Source of the DNA: Calendula officinalis
Taxonomy: Eukaryota > Streptophyta > Magnoliopsida > Asterales > Asteraceae
Direction: 5' to 3'
DNA length: 64,000 nucleotides
NCBI GenBank assembly: GCA_963853835.1
Contig: OY970830.1
Coordinates: 37,595,966 to 37,659,965 of the forward strand
A program made the translations under genes and the position numbers. Of this stretch, positions 45,011 through 56,700 are shown piece after piece (positions within the stretch are counted from its first letter, which is position 1; the number at the start of each line of letters is the position of its first letter). Under the pieces are notes generated by a model, which was given only the letters and a program-made list of their open reading frames with translations, ran no database searches and was not told where the DNA came from.

Positions 45011-46085
45011 GTAAAATAGACCAACAGTTTGGTTCCTTGAATGTATCTGTATAAATTTCCAGAAAAATGGTTGTAAGAGAGGATACTATAAGAACACAAA
45101 GTTGTGCTTTCCCGTTTTACCAAAAACATAAAATAAGAAAGTTTCTCAAATTAAATCTCCATCCTTATTAATATAATCGTTTGACCTTTTCTCATGTCTC
45201 CTTCATAATTGACTAGCAGGGTACCCGCGCAATGCGGTGGCGGGTACCCGTAATTATATTTTGAAGTGACGACAGTACCGGTGGTGGTGACAATAGTGAT
45301 GGTGATGAGTGGTGGTGTGTAGTGATGGTAGGTGCTGACATTAGTGATGGTAGGATTAGATCCGAAATTGACCTTTTTGTGAAAGTAAATATGGGCCTTT
45401 TAAATAGATAAATGATGTTTGAGTTCTGGTGACGTTAAAGCTTATATATATTAGTATCTGGAATAAATTAAAATAATCAAGTAGTTGAAGTGGTTAACAC
45501 ACAATGACTACTTAGGAGAGGTCTTGTGTTCGAATCCTGTAAGCAACACTTTATTTTCTTGGTTAATCCACTTATTAAAAGTGGAAATCTCTTTAAACTT
45601 AAAATTAAGGAGCTCCTTAAACTTACTAAAAGAGGTAGGCCTAAATGCATTAGTAAGTAGTAAGATAAATTAGAGGTTATCTTAATGTTATTTGAAATTT
45701 GATTACAGTTTAAAGCATGTTATTCTTCTAATCTAATCAATAAAAACCTAGATTATAAGGATCTCTAATTTAAATGTGATTGTTTTTGTATCTTCAAATT
45801 GATGATATATAACGATAATACTGTGACTTACCAGAAATGAGGGCAATCAGAATTAGATGAATTGTCTGTTTTTTTTTCTAATAATTTCTATTTCTTGGGT
45901 ATAAATTGAGAAAATATTTGAGTAGAACTAATCAAAAGTTGTTTAATACAACCAACAAAACACGAGGTTTCTTCAATTTCACGAATTATGAGTTGAACTA
46001 ATAATTTAACTCGTAGTAGTTGAACGAATTATTAGTTGAACAAAAATTATGAGTTGAACTAATAATTTCTATTTCTTCGTAGTTG
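44730..46085 (-). repeat. Kinesin-14 5'-region duplication, copy B (with Helitron)
   Basis: Direct duplicate of 37449-38340, expanded by the Helitron at 45213-45665. Shared blocks run from the TTTACTATTTG(C/A)ATAA region to GAACTAATAATTTCTATTTC. Confidence 0.9.
45213..45665 (-). mobile_element. Complete non-autonomous Helitron, 453 bp
   Basis: On the minus strand it begins TCTTACTACTTACTAATGC (5'-TC at 45665-45664). It ends with a 10-bp stem GGGTACCCGC/GCGGGTACCC, two bases (TG), and CTAG at 45216-45213. Host bases are A before and T after, as required for Helitron insertion. Copy A of the surrounding duplication shows the joined empty site at 37918/37919, with no added duplication, which proves both ends. 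There is no protein of its own. The frame at 45485-45673 overlaps the right end. It contains a tRNA-B-box-like word GTGTTCGAATCCTG at about 45527. Confidence 0.97.
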
Positions 46086-46149
46086 ATTATTTAATACGTA
46101 TTATTCAATTTCAATGAGAACAATCACATTCAATAACTTGCCAGATCGA

Positions 46150-46415
46150 TGGAGAAATCAAAGTAATAGCAGCGTTTGTTGCAATGATTCAGATCACATC
46201 CTTGTAGTACTCCCATTAAGTACCTGCAAATCCACAGAGGTTTTCCAGAGGCATCTGATTAAGCAATTAAAAATGTAATTAGAGGTCGCCGGAGAAATAA
46301 ATACTCACCGGAACTCGTTATTAAAAATGTAATTAGAGGTCGCCGGAGAAATAAATACTCACCGGAACTCGTTGTAACGGTAGAGAGCCAATCCTTGACG
46401 CTTGTCAGTAGCCAT
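46150..46415 (-). CDS. Possible two-exon start of an unrecognised gene
   Basis: On the minus strand, ATG at 46415 gives MATDKRQGLALYRYNEFR, ending at a good donor (CCG|GTGAGT at 46363/46362). An acceptor TTTGCAG at about 46226-46232 would open YLMGVLQGCDLNHCNKRCY and a stop near 46138. The upstream leader with CCCTAA and CGCCG words is GC-richer. It lies head-on to the kinesin-14 copy B pieces and could be their first exon, but the start matches no kinesin I know. No family is recognised, and it may be non-functional. Confidence 0.35.
46266..46373. repeat. Perfect 54-bp tandem duplication spanning a splice donor
   Basis: ATTAAAAATGTAATTAGAGG and the next 34 bases occur at 46266-46319 and 46320-46373. 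On the minus strand each unit contains GAGTTCCG|GTGAGT, so the exon end and donor exist twice, 54 bp apart. Confidence 0.95.
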
Positions 46416-46854
46416 CGCCGACGACGATACCAAACGGAAGAGTAATTCGAATATCCTAAACCCTAACGCTATCGAACCTAACGCTCCTGCTCCCCACGAC
46501 CGCCGCCCTTAACGGAAATTGTATCTTCATATTGATTAAATATAACTATAATACTGTAAATTTTACCAGAAATGAGGGCAGAAAAGCAATTAAAATATGT
46601 TTGGAGGAAATGATGATGAAACTAGAATGCACCTCAGAGAATGTGAAGAAGGAAGAGAAGAAGATGATGATAACACATTTGAAATGAATTTTCGGAAACG
46701 AAAATGAATCCACAAGTTTGATCCGATGATCTCACTCTTCCGAGCATGAAACAAGGGGGAAAACAGTCTTCAATTCTTTCTGTTGTCGGAATATTTCTCT
46801 CTGCTCTCAATCCCAATCATAAATCTCGATGAAGAAAAACTCGACGGTTATTTT

Positions 46855-46960
46855 TTGACTGTTGCTCTGAAGTTCGAATTCAGATGAGAAGTATTCAAAT
46901 TCAAATTTTTGGCAGTTGCTCTCTGAAGTTCAAATGAGAAGTATTCAAATTTTAGAACAC
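46855..46960. repeat. Short duplicated segment, period about 55 bp
   Basis: GTTGCTCT(CT)GAAGTTC followed by GATGAGAAGTATTCAAATT-type sequence occurs near 46860 and 46914. Confidence 0.8.
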
Positions 46961-47020
46961 CACCATGCCACGTGTCGTGTTTTAATGTCTCTACCGGTTC
47001 ACAACCACAAATATTAACGT

Positions 47021-48742
47021 TTAGAGCATACGGTGTAGTGGCGAGAGGGGTGGTCCGCCGGACGCCAACTCGGCGCGCCGGCCACGCCACGACACCGCTT
47101 GCCACGCGAGCGGGCTCTTGCGCCGGACGACCCACGAACCCAGCGGACTAATCACGGCGTGCCACGTGTACTAGCCGTTGGCAACGGCTAGTTTCCAGAA
47201 TTTTTAATTTTTTTTTTAAATAAACCTATTATAAATAACCCATTTACCATTACATTTTTTCACACCATCTCTTACACTTTCACTCTCTAAAACTCTCTAC
47301 AATTTCTTACCATTTCACTCTTAAAAATTCTCCAAAATGTCTCAACCACCGTACCCCGATTGGATGAACGGTATTTTCGGAATGGGAGGTTCCGGCTCAT
47401 CGCCGTCCAATCCTTCAACCCCTTCGTCCCAACAATCGGTATCGTCCACCCAAAACACCGTGATGCCGACATTTTCCCAAGACCAATTCAACCACTTTAT
47501 GCTTCAACAACAATTTCAAAACCTACAACAACTACAATTTCAACAAAACCAACCCCCTCCTCAAATGTGGTCACAACACCAATGGTCACAACCACAATCT
47601 TCACAACCACAACAACCCCCTCAAGACACCGACGCCGCTGAAAAGGCGAGACGAAAGGGGAAAAAAGTCGCCGCCGTTAACTTAAGTCGGAAGGTCATGC
47701 GTTGGGACGCCGCAGAAGAAGTTTTATTGGCGGAGTGTTGGGTTTGCGTTTCCGAGGACCGCGAAAAGGGCGCCGACCAATCGGATGAATGTTTTTGGAA
47801 CAAAATCCTTGTTGAGTTCAACAAGGATGTTGGTACACCGCGTACCAAAGACATGTTGACGGGGAAGTGGTCGACCTTAAATGGTAATTGTCAAAAATTC
47901 AACGGTATCTACAAACGGCTACAACGTACAAGCCGAAGCGGTGAAAATGAGGTCGACTTTTTGGCCCGTGTCCGACAAGCGTACCGTGACGAGTCGGCGG
48001 CAAAAAAACCATTTAACAACGAAGGTGCGTGGGAAGTTTTGCGCCATTGCCCGAAATGGGACGCCCCCGAACCCATTTCGCTCTCCGATAACGAAGAACT
48101 TTTCGGGGAAGATACGAGACCACGTCCGGCGGAAAGTCTCGTAAGCCAAAAAAAAGTAGGTCGGAAACTTCATCCGGCGCTAACACCGCCGGAAGTGCCG
48201 CACCGCCGGACCTTGGCGAGGCTATGATGGCCGAGTTTAGGCGGAAAAGTGAAGCCACTCAATCCGCTTACGCAAGGGCAAAGGCGCGGGATGACCGGTT
48301 CGAGCGGTTGGAAGAATTGCGATTCCTAAGCACTAACACCCGCGGTTTGGGGCGCGAAGATAAGGCGCGAATCATCAAAGAAAAAAAGGCGATCCGCGAA
48401 AAATACCCCGTCGACGAAGATGACTTTGACGTGGACGATGATGACGAGTAGTTTTTTTTTTTTTTTTCGGTATTTTTTTTTTTCGGTATTTTTTTTTTAT
48501 TTTCGGTAATTTTTTTTTATTTTTTAGGTATTTTTATTTTGTATTTTGTAATATTTATTTTAATGAAGTATTATGTTTTTAAAAAAAGAAAAATGAAAAA
48601 AAGGGTGGTGGGGCCCAAATGGCTTAAGTGATGGTAGAGGGGGTATTTGGGGGTTTTTAATGTGAAATGTGAAATGGTGATGTGGCGCATAGGTGGCGCA
48701 GAGGTGGCGAAGTGGCTTAAGCCACCACACCTATCACTCTTA
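47021..48742 (+). mobile_element. PIF/Harbinger-type transposon, 1716 bp, ORF1 only
   Basis: The element is at 47024-48739. Left end GAGCATACGGTGTAGTGGC; the right end in reverse complement reads GAGTGATAGGTGTGGTGGC (15 of 19 match). TTA lies outside both ends (47021-47023 and 48740-48742), the 3-bp duplication of PIF/Harbinger. It encodes a MYB/SANT-like ORF1 but no DDE transposase, so it needs a partner. A MITE with matching ends lies at 61784-62096. Confidence 0.92.
47337..48451 (+). pseudogene. Harbinger ORF1 (MYB/SANT-like DNA-binding, NAM-associated type), one frameshift
   Basis: The ATG at 47337 begins a Gln/Pro-rich N-terminus (residues 1-100). A basic patch follows (KARRKGKKVAAVNLSRKV), then a trihelix-like MYB/SANT region at about residues 117-190. 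That region reads WDAAEEVLLAECWVCVSED, CFWNKILVEFN, LTGKWSTLNGNCQKFNGIY. GAWEVLRHCPKWD follows. A one-base loss at about 48128 shifts the frame; the family continues KPKKSRSETSSGA, then MMAEFRRKSEATQSAYA and LRFLSTNTRGLGREDKARII, to the stop at 48449-48451 after an acidic tail. Such proteins are often annotated in plants as glutathione S-transferase T3-like or No-apical-meristem-associated. They act with the DDE protein in Harbinger transposition. Apart from the frameshift it is intact at about 371 codons. Confidence 0.9.
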
Positions 48743-48756
48743 GAATGAGCGTAACC

Positions 48757-48970
48757 ATTGCGTCTAGCCTGTGTGTGGTACAAGAACCGAAATCAAACCG
48801 TTCAGAACCGAAGCGAACCGAATCACTTTGAACTAAGAACCAGTTTTTCATAAGAATTAGAACCGTGAACCGAACCGATCTAGTTCGGTTCGGTCCGGTT
48901 CAATCAGGTCCAGTCCGATTATGCGGTTCCAATCGGTTCTCAGTCTAGTTTGCACATGCCTAGGTGCGTC
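48757..48970. mobile_element. hAT-like MITE rich in ACCGAACC words, about 198 bp
   Basis: The element is at 48765-48962. Left end TAGCCTGTGTG; right end reversed TAGGCATGTGCAA. The outside octamers ATTGCGTC and GGTGCGTC agree at 6 of 8. The inside is a string of GAACCGAA/TTCGGTTC words. It lies 22 bp from the Harbinger element. Confidence 0.7.
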
Positions 48971-49108
48971 ATACCCCCTCCGTCACCGTGTGTCCCCAAG
49001 CTTGACGCGTCCCACCCATGCCCCCTTCCTGACACGTCCCGTGGGTGATTTGTTAGTGGACGACCATTGCCGCTTGTCGTTGTTATCATTTTCATTTTCA
49101 ATAAAACA

Positions 49109-49374
49109 TACTCCCTCGTTCCCACAAAAAACTTCTCATTTCACCACATATTTTTGTCCCACAAAAAACTTCCCATTTCACATTTGATGGGCTCCATATA
49201 ATAAAATATTATTATTATTAATAACTCCACCACTAACTATCCAATAACTATCTTTCTCTCTCCAAACAAATCTTATATTTTAATCAAAATTATTACCAAT
49301 GACTCCACTATTAACTATCACCTTAAATCTTGTGCCCAAATAAAATGGGAAGTTTTTTGTGGGACGGAGGAGTA
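49109..49374. mobile_element. Stowaway MITE, 262 bp
   Basis: The element is at 49111-49372 with ends CTCCCTCGTTCCCACAAAAA and, reversed, CTCCTCCGTCCCACAAAAAA; TA on both sides. Closely related to 58089-58353. Confidence 0.93.
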
Positions 49375-49646
49375 ATAAAGTGCGAAAATGTTGATGAAAT
49401 GGTTTCCAAAGTGTAATCTCCTTCCCCTAAAACCTTGACCTCCAATATTTCAAAACTCTCTTCTTTAAACTTTTATATAATATACTAATAAATAATAAAA
49501 TGATACGGTATGATGAAACTTTTAAACTCTTTAATACATTGTACTAAAACTTAATAACCATACTAAAATGATACGATATGTTGGTTACTAAAATATAGAG
49601 GATGAACTATTTAGAAAGTATATTAACTGAGGTGTTATATACCCTA
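49375..49646. other. AT-rich spacer
   Basis: Nothing recognisable. Confidence 0.5.
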
Positions 49647-49677
49647 CTAGCTTCAAAGCCCGCCCAAATGGGCGGGC
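49647..49677 (-). other. Helitron 3' terminus (hairpin + CTAG)
   Basis: On the minus strand: stem GCCCGCCC/GGGCGGGC (49658-49677, loop of 4), seven bases, CTAG at 49650-49647, then T. The element extends to higher coordinates. Its 5'-TC end was not located and no helicase or Rep sequence was seen in 49.7-53.5 kb, so it is probably non-autonomous. Confidence 0.85.
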
Positions 49678-50002
49678 ATGCTTCGAAAGAGATATAGCAA
49701 AATAATAAAATAGTGATACTGTTAAAATAACATAACAATCCATAATTAAAATGATGAGAAACAATTTATAATACATGAATAAATGGTATAGGAAACTTGG
49801 AAACGAAATAAAACTTCTTTGTAAACGACATTTGTTGTTGAGTTAGTGTAATTATCATCTTTATCGTAACAAATAACCTTATTGAAAATTTCCCTATAAT
49901 CACGGCATGGCCTGTTTGAGATGCTCAACCCATTTAGCTAAAAAACGTTTATGTCCGAAAATTTTGTCAGTTTGTTTGCAATTTCTAAAAAGATCAAATA
50001 GA

Positions 50003-50192
50003 ATGGTTGATACCGTTTATTATATCAAGATTTTAATAAAAGTAAAATCAAACCAAATAAATTAGTTAAAACTTAATGGTTGATATTGTTTATTATGTTA
50101 AGATTTTAATAAAAGTAAGATCAAACCAAATAAATTAGTTAAAACTTAATGGTTGATACTGTTTATTACGTTAAGATTTTAATAAAAGTCTT
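50003..50192. repeat. Tandem repeat of 73 bp, 2.6 copies
   Basis: ATGGTTGATA starts at 50003, 50076 and 50149, each followed by TTTATTA..TTAAGATTTTAATAAAAGT. Confidence 0.93.
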
Positions 50193-50199
50193 ACTTTTA

Positions 50200-50980
50200 T
50201 TGCATAATCCAAATAAATTAGAAAAATAAAATAAGATAAATTAGTCAGAATAGAAACGTGTATTTTGACTATTACAAAAGCCAAACACAATACTATTTAT
50301 ACATAATTTTGTTTTGACTAATTAAAAGTCAAACAAAATGGTTTATCAAAGGATAAAACTGTTTGCCATCATAATTTATAGTAAAATTTTAAAACAGTTG
50401 AAGGAAAAGAAAAACAGTTTTTGATAAAGATTATAGAATATTAAAAATCACTCTTCAATTACATGTCATTTATGGCTGCAATAAAAATGTTTTATTTTTC
50501 TTGACTATACCATTACTAAAGAACATGTAGTCAAGATGATATTTAATAAACAGATTCGACCATTGAACATGATAAAACAGTATCAACACAAAAGATGATA
50601 TTTAATAAACAGTGTTGATAATGATTAAACATTAATAAAAAATTCGAGAAATAAATTACCGTGTGAATGCTTACCCTCTGATGCGTATTACCTGCTACAA
50701 ATTTGAGAGTGAAAGTTGCATATGGAAAATATTCAAATATTAACAAACCTTCATGTATTACGATGATTTCCATTTGAATAAAATATCCAAAATTATCTTT
50801 ACGAATTTAAAATTTTCATTCAAAGGCTTCCTTAAATTTCTTCTTTTTTAGTATATTATTTCCTTATAATCGCATAAAAATAAATTACCTTAAACACTTT
50901 TCAATAAACAATTCTGAAAAAATGGCTGGGGATTCGAATATTAGTCGGCATATATTAGTCAATATATGATTGGGTATGTA
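50200..50980. other. AT-rich non-coding stretch
   Basis: No gene. Repeated short GATGATATTTAATAAACAG words near 50536 and 50593. Confidence 0.5.
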
Positions 50981-51650
50981 ATGACAAGTGACATTTTTTA
51001 TATTTACATGTCATCAATAACAACCAATGAGAATGCTTTAATTGGACATGTTGGCAAAAGAAACTCATATTTAAGGTCCATATATAGAGGTAAATTAAAC
51101 ATGTTAAATTTTATTAGAAATGGTAATCACATATTGTTACCTTATGTTTTTCTAGCATCAAAAGTTTGGTTAACAATTTACATATATTAAAAGTATTTGG
51201 TATTATGTCTTATGAAAATTGAAATTAATTCAACCGATGTTGCTATTTAGCCTTTGATATTTTTGTTAATATAGTAAAGTGGGAAACTATTCTTTGTTCA
51301 TATAGTAATGCTGCTAATTGTTTGAATTTTTCATGGGTTTGACAGTTGGCATTTTAAAACAAAGATTTGACTAACATTTTAAAAATGATTTTGAATTTGA
51401 CTCACATTTGAAAACAAAGATTCCGGATTTGAATAATAGGTTTAAAACCGATTTGGGTTTTGAAATATGCCTTAATTACCGGAACTGTTTCATTAAAATT
51501 GCTAAAAAACGGTTGAATTTCTCATGGGTGTGACAAGTGGCATTTTAGACTAATTACACGTCAGCAAAACCCTCCAATCAAAAGGCAGTATAAGGACATA
51601 TCGGCAAATTCAATTTAAATATAGGCCTCATATATAGAGGTAGATTTTCC
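50981..51650. repeat. Pair of direct repeats about 550 bp apart
   Basis: About 115 bp at 50981-51095 recur diverged at 51535-51650: TGACAAGTG(A/G)CATTTT, AC(A/G)TCA, CCAAT, GGACAT.T.GGCAAA, CATATATAGAGGTA(A/G)ATT. The spacing could suggest a short element with terminal direct repeats, but no TG..CA ends or target duplication were found. Confidence 0.55.
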
Positions 51651-52383
51651 ATTGGTATAATATTAAACAGTTTAGTCGGTGTTTGATTTATATTATTCAT
51701 TCTAATTTGCTATGTATTGATTGGTTTAATATTAACATTTAATATGATTATCTTCTATTTTTAGTATGCACTGATTTGAGACAAACAATTTTTAAAATTG
51801 TATAATCAAAGTAAATCTTTTAATATAAATGAGTATTTTTCAAAGGCAAATTTATTAAAGGGGTTATATTAGTGTATGTTTATGTTCTTTTCTAATTTTG
51901 TTGCAATTATTTATTACAAAATTTATGGCTCCAACTTGGAAAAGTAGAACAAATTTAAATCGAAAAGTATAGATTTATCATTTTATGTGTATTCAGATCA
52001 TATGTAAGGATATACAATGAAAGAATGAATAAATTGAATTTCTAGAAGGAAATAAATTAATATTACATAATCTTTTGAATTTAAATAACATAATCACATA
52101 TCGAATAAAAAATAACATAAGCACATACCATTACACAAAGCGCTAACCCTTAGTACATGCTCGTTACATAACATGTTATGTGAGGTTTGGCTTTCGAAAT
52201 ATTGGCAGCTACCATATCCATATGCTTGATTGAACTTTCATAAAACGTTTTTTTATCAAATGCGTTATGTTGCATATTTTTAACTTGATTAGAAGATGCA
52301 TTGTTATCACATTTGTTAAAGAAAAAATAACTCACAATATGCTAAAACCAAAATTTGTCATTTTCTATTTTAAATTAATATAA
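51651..52383. other. AT-rich non-coding stretch
   Basis: Contains a minus frame at 52150-52335 (61 codons) without motifs, which I do not accept. Confidence 0.45.
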
Positions 52384-52565
52384 GGGTATTGATAATGACA
52401 ACCCTAAGAGTTGTCAATAAAAAACTATTATATATATTATAATGTTGTATTTTAATTTCTGGATTAGTGATGCCTAAAATGTAGGGGGTGCTTGTTGATT
52501 AATGTACACATTTTAATACTTTTATTGACAGTACTTGAGACTGTCACTATCATAACTCTTAATTT
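52384..52565 (-). mobile_element. Short element with hairpin ends, copy 1 (minus)
   Basis: Begins GATAATGACAACCCTAAGAG with the pairing TTGTCAAT, and ends TTATTGACAGTACTTGAGAC followed by TGTCACTATCAT. The whole segment is the reverse-complement relative of 60038-60195. Confidence 0.65.
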
Positions 52566-53014
52566 AATTCTCTTTTAATTATATTTTTCACTTTAACTCC
52601 TCCATTCAGTTAAAATTAATTTCATATCTTTGAAAAAAAAAAGTAGTTGTTTTATAAGTAGCATTTTTTATGCAATTGATTATTTCATTATAATTGAAAA
52701 CTGAAAACTAAATGATAAGTAAACAAATTTACCTTTACGATCTAAATTATGCCAAAGGAAAACATATAAGCAAAGACAATTCGTTTTGAATAAAAATTAT
52801 ACTTCTAAGAGTTTCACAATTGTATTTATATTTTTCGTGGCGTTAGAGTACAACTTCTCATTATCAATTATCAATACAAAGAGTTTTTCTGAATGATTTA
52901 GTTTATTAACTTAAATGATAATAAATTACGTTATTGGTTGCTAAAAAAATCAAACAAACATAAGAAAAGAATTAAGTTATAAGTATTATATTACACGGCC
53001 ATGAAATATTTTAT

Positions 53015-53175
53015 TTTTGAATTTTATTAATGACAGGCTTACAGCTTTTAAAGCTGTCTTTAATGAGTAGTTATATATATATAATATTTGTACTTTTATT
53101 AATGATGAATAATTTCTAAAATGCAAGAAATAATTATTAATTATTGAACAAGTTTTTGATACCTTAAGTTGTCAT
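53015..53175 (+). mobile_element. Short element with hairpin ends, copy 2 (partial)
   Basis: TTTATTAATGACAGGCTTAC with the pairing AGCTGTCTTTAATGA, then AATTTCTAAAATGCAAG and GAACAAGTTTTTGATACC, matching the corresponding parts of 61759-62236. The right end is worn. Confidence 0.55.
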
Positions 53176-53580
53176 CGTCTTCTTCCCTAGTTTTTAAGCA
53201 TTAAACAACATAAAACTAATTAAATATTTTTAGCTTTTTAACTTTTTGAATAAACTGAAAATACACTTATATGTTACTGCAAGTTAAGTGCAATTATGCT
53301 TTAATAATAATAATAATAATAATATTTTGGTAATAACATTGTTAAGGACTGTCAATAAAAGAAAGAACATTCTGTTTTCTAAAATGATTTTTAGTTAAAT
53401 TAATTACATGACCAATGAATATATTCCTAATAAAATAGGAATTTTTGACTAATGAAGAATTAATAATTTAAAATTTAATTATTAATTATTTTTTTAAAAC
53501 ATAATATTCATCTTTTATTGACAGTCAATTATTATCAAAATAATAATAATAAATAAATAATAAAAAAATAACAAATTTAA
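53176..53580. other. AT-rich promoter-side spacer of the helicase gene
   Basis: ATAAT triplet repeats, and ACTGTCAATAAAAG/TATTGACAGTCAATTATTATC words near 53348 and 53517 that resemble ends of the hairpin-ended family. No gene. Confidence 0.5.
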
Positions 53581-53724
53581 TAATAAAATGACCTTTCTAA
53601 CCACTCCCCTTGCACTTGCTTGTCCAGACTGCACTCACTCACTGGCGCACCCAACCCTCGATCTGAAAACACAATCAAACGCATCAAACACTCTCTACAA
53701 AACAATCTTCGTATTTAACGATCG

Positions 53725-56700
53725 ATGAACAACGGTAACAACAACAACAATCGCCGGTATCCTCCCGGTATCGGAAACGGCCGGGGCGGCGGAGGATGGT
53801 ATGATGGCGGCGGCGGTGGAGGTGGTAATTTTCAAACAAACCCTAATTACCACCATCAACCTCGAAACCCTAATCAAATTCAACAGAATCAGCAGCAGCA
53901 GCAGTCTCAGTATCTGCAGAGACAGCAGCCCACACAACAACAGTTCAATCAGAAACAGCAGTGGCTAAGACTGAACCCTAATGCTCCTGGCTCTTCTACC
54001 CCTAATAATAACAACAACTATGAAGTCGAGAGAACTGTACAATCAGAAGGCGGCGTTGATTCGAGGTCGGTTTATTTGCTTAACGGTTACAAATATTTGA
54101 TTTTTATTCTTGATTTTCAAATGCTGTGATATAATGTAGTAGTTTTGGAATCTATGGTAATATTAGGTGTTTATGTAGATTTACTCCATTTTTAACTGAC
54201 TTTTGTTGTGTGAAAGCTTGATAGATTCGGTATCATTTGATAGCACAATAATGTAATTACAATCTTTTTTTAGTTGCAGATTTTGTTTTTCCTTTATTTG
54301 ATTGGTTCCTGTAACCATTACTATGGTGATTATCAGTTTCCAGTCAACAATTCTTGCAGGCCTTATCTGCAGTGGATTATTCTGATTATTAGTCTCTCTT
54401 TGATACCAAATTTGGATAAAATTAACTGATTTGTACCATATTTTGATATATCATCCTTACACGTATATAATAAGAACTTGCAGATGATTTTTTTTATGTC
54501 ATGTGTGAATGTGTGATTGATAAGTATGTGTAAGTGGGTTTTGAATTATATATATTTTGAGGATTTAGGTCTGAAGATTGGAAGGCACAGTTAAAGATAC
54601 CTGCAGCAGATAGTCGTTACAAAACTGAGGATGTAACAGCTACTAAAGGCAATGAATTTGAGGATTATTTTTTAAAAAGAGAATTACTTATGGGAATTTA
54701 TGAAAAAGGTTTTGAAAGGCCTTCACCAATACAAGAAGAAAGTATCCCAATTGCTTTAACTGGTAGTGATATTCTTGCACGAGCCAAAAACGGTACTGGA
54801 AAAACAGCAGCTTTCTGCATACCAGCTCTTGAAAAAATCGACACTGATAAAAACGTCATTCAAGGTTTACTTTTTTTTTTAAAAATTAAATAATATTATA
54901 TGTTTAGTAAATTAAATGTATCTCGTTTGTATGCAGTTGTGATTTTAGTTCCAACTAGAGAATTAGCTCTACAAACATCACAAGTCTGCAAAGAACTTGG
55001 AAAACATCTGCAAATTCAAGTAATGGTGACAACTGGCGGAACAAGTTTAAAAGATGACATCATGCGATTATATCAGCCTGTTCATTTGCTTGTTGGTACT
55101 CCTGGAAGAATCCTTGACTTAACCAAAAAAGGAATTTGTGATCTTAAAGATTGTACAATGCTAGCAATGGATGAGGTATTTTCAAATATTAAATTGTGTA
55201 ATTAAGATTAAATGTAATTATTAATTGCTGTATTTTTCAGGCTGATAAGTTGTTGTCCCCTGAATTTCAACCATCTGTTGAGCATCTAATCAGTTTCCTT
55301 CCGGAAAACCGACAAATTTTGATGTTTTCAGCCACATTTCCTGTAACTGTCAAAGATTTTAAAGACAGGTATTTGAAAAAACCGTATGTTGTTAATTTAA
55401 TGGATGAACTTACTTTAAAAGGGATTACACAATATTATGCTTTTGTTGAAGAAAGACAAAAAGTGCACTGCCTCAACACTCTTTTCTCAAAGGTAGATTT
55501 TTTATTACAAGTTATAATACATATTATTTTATGGGTTATTTAATATTAATTTTTGACAGTTGCAAATCAACCAATCTATTATTTTCTGCAATTCTGTGAA
55601 CCGAGTAGAGCTATTGGCTAAAAAGATAACAGAATTGGGTTATTCTTGCTTTTATATTCATGCTAAAATGTTGCAAGACCACCGTAATAGAGTGTTCCAT
55701 GATTTTCGCAATGGAGCATGCAGGAATCTTGTTTGTACTGGTATTTTTCAATACTTAATTCACAATCTTGCATACTTTTGCATATTTAATGTTTTAATCC
55801 TCAAACTATCACTTATCTCACTTTTAAATCCTTTTGTTGACTTGCTACCGTCATTTTGTGTTTTGGTTTAACCATCAAATTTTTTTTATAGAAAAAATTC
55901 ACCTATCTTTTAACTTAATACTTCCTTCGATTCAAAATAAGTGATACACTTTCCTTTTTGGGGTGATTCAAAATAAGTGATACATTTTAAAAATTACTTT
56001 ATTTGGCAAAAAATAGTGGGACCCACACTCACTAACTATCTACTTTTAACAAAGTGAAATGACTCATTTACCCTTATTTTGTACTTTTAAACATCATTAA
56101 CTCTACTTTATACAAAAGTGTGGGACCCATTTCCCACTAACTATCTAATTAATCTAATCTAACCGTCATTATAATATTTTGCTTCAAAAACCGTGAAACC
56201 TAAAGTGTATCACTTATTTTGAATCGGAGGGAGTAACATTTTACTAACCCTTTTATTATTTCTACTAGTTATTATTATTATAAAAATCAATACAAAGTTT
56301 TATACGAAAGTCAAGGACTAAACCGTTACAAGAAAAAAACTTTAGGGGTTAAAATGGTTTTTGTAAGTATTAACTTGTGATTAACATCACAGGTGATAAT
56401 GACTTTTTTTAACAAGTTAACCGAAGTTAAGTGTCTAAATCATGCAAAAAAATGTTCAAGGGTTAAACCGCGAAACTGGTGAAAGTTTGAGGATTAAAAC
56501 ATAATTTAAATAGCGATTACTAACAATTCTAAATGGTTTAACAGATCTATTCACAAGAGGTATTGATATTCAAGCAGTGAATGTTGTGATCAATTTTGAT
56601 TTCCCTAGGAATGCTGAAACATATTTACACAGGGTAAGATAATCTCTTATTAATTTTTTTTAATTTATAAAATGTAGATGTTTGTAATAATGTTGTGAAG

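Noticed and set aside
47337..48451. Glutathione S-transferase annotation for the 47.3-48.4 kb gene
   Set aside because: The sequence has no GST domain. It is the MYB/SANT-like ORF1 of a Harbinger element, often mislabelled GST T3-like.
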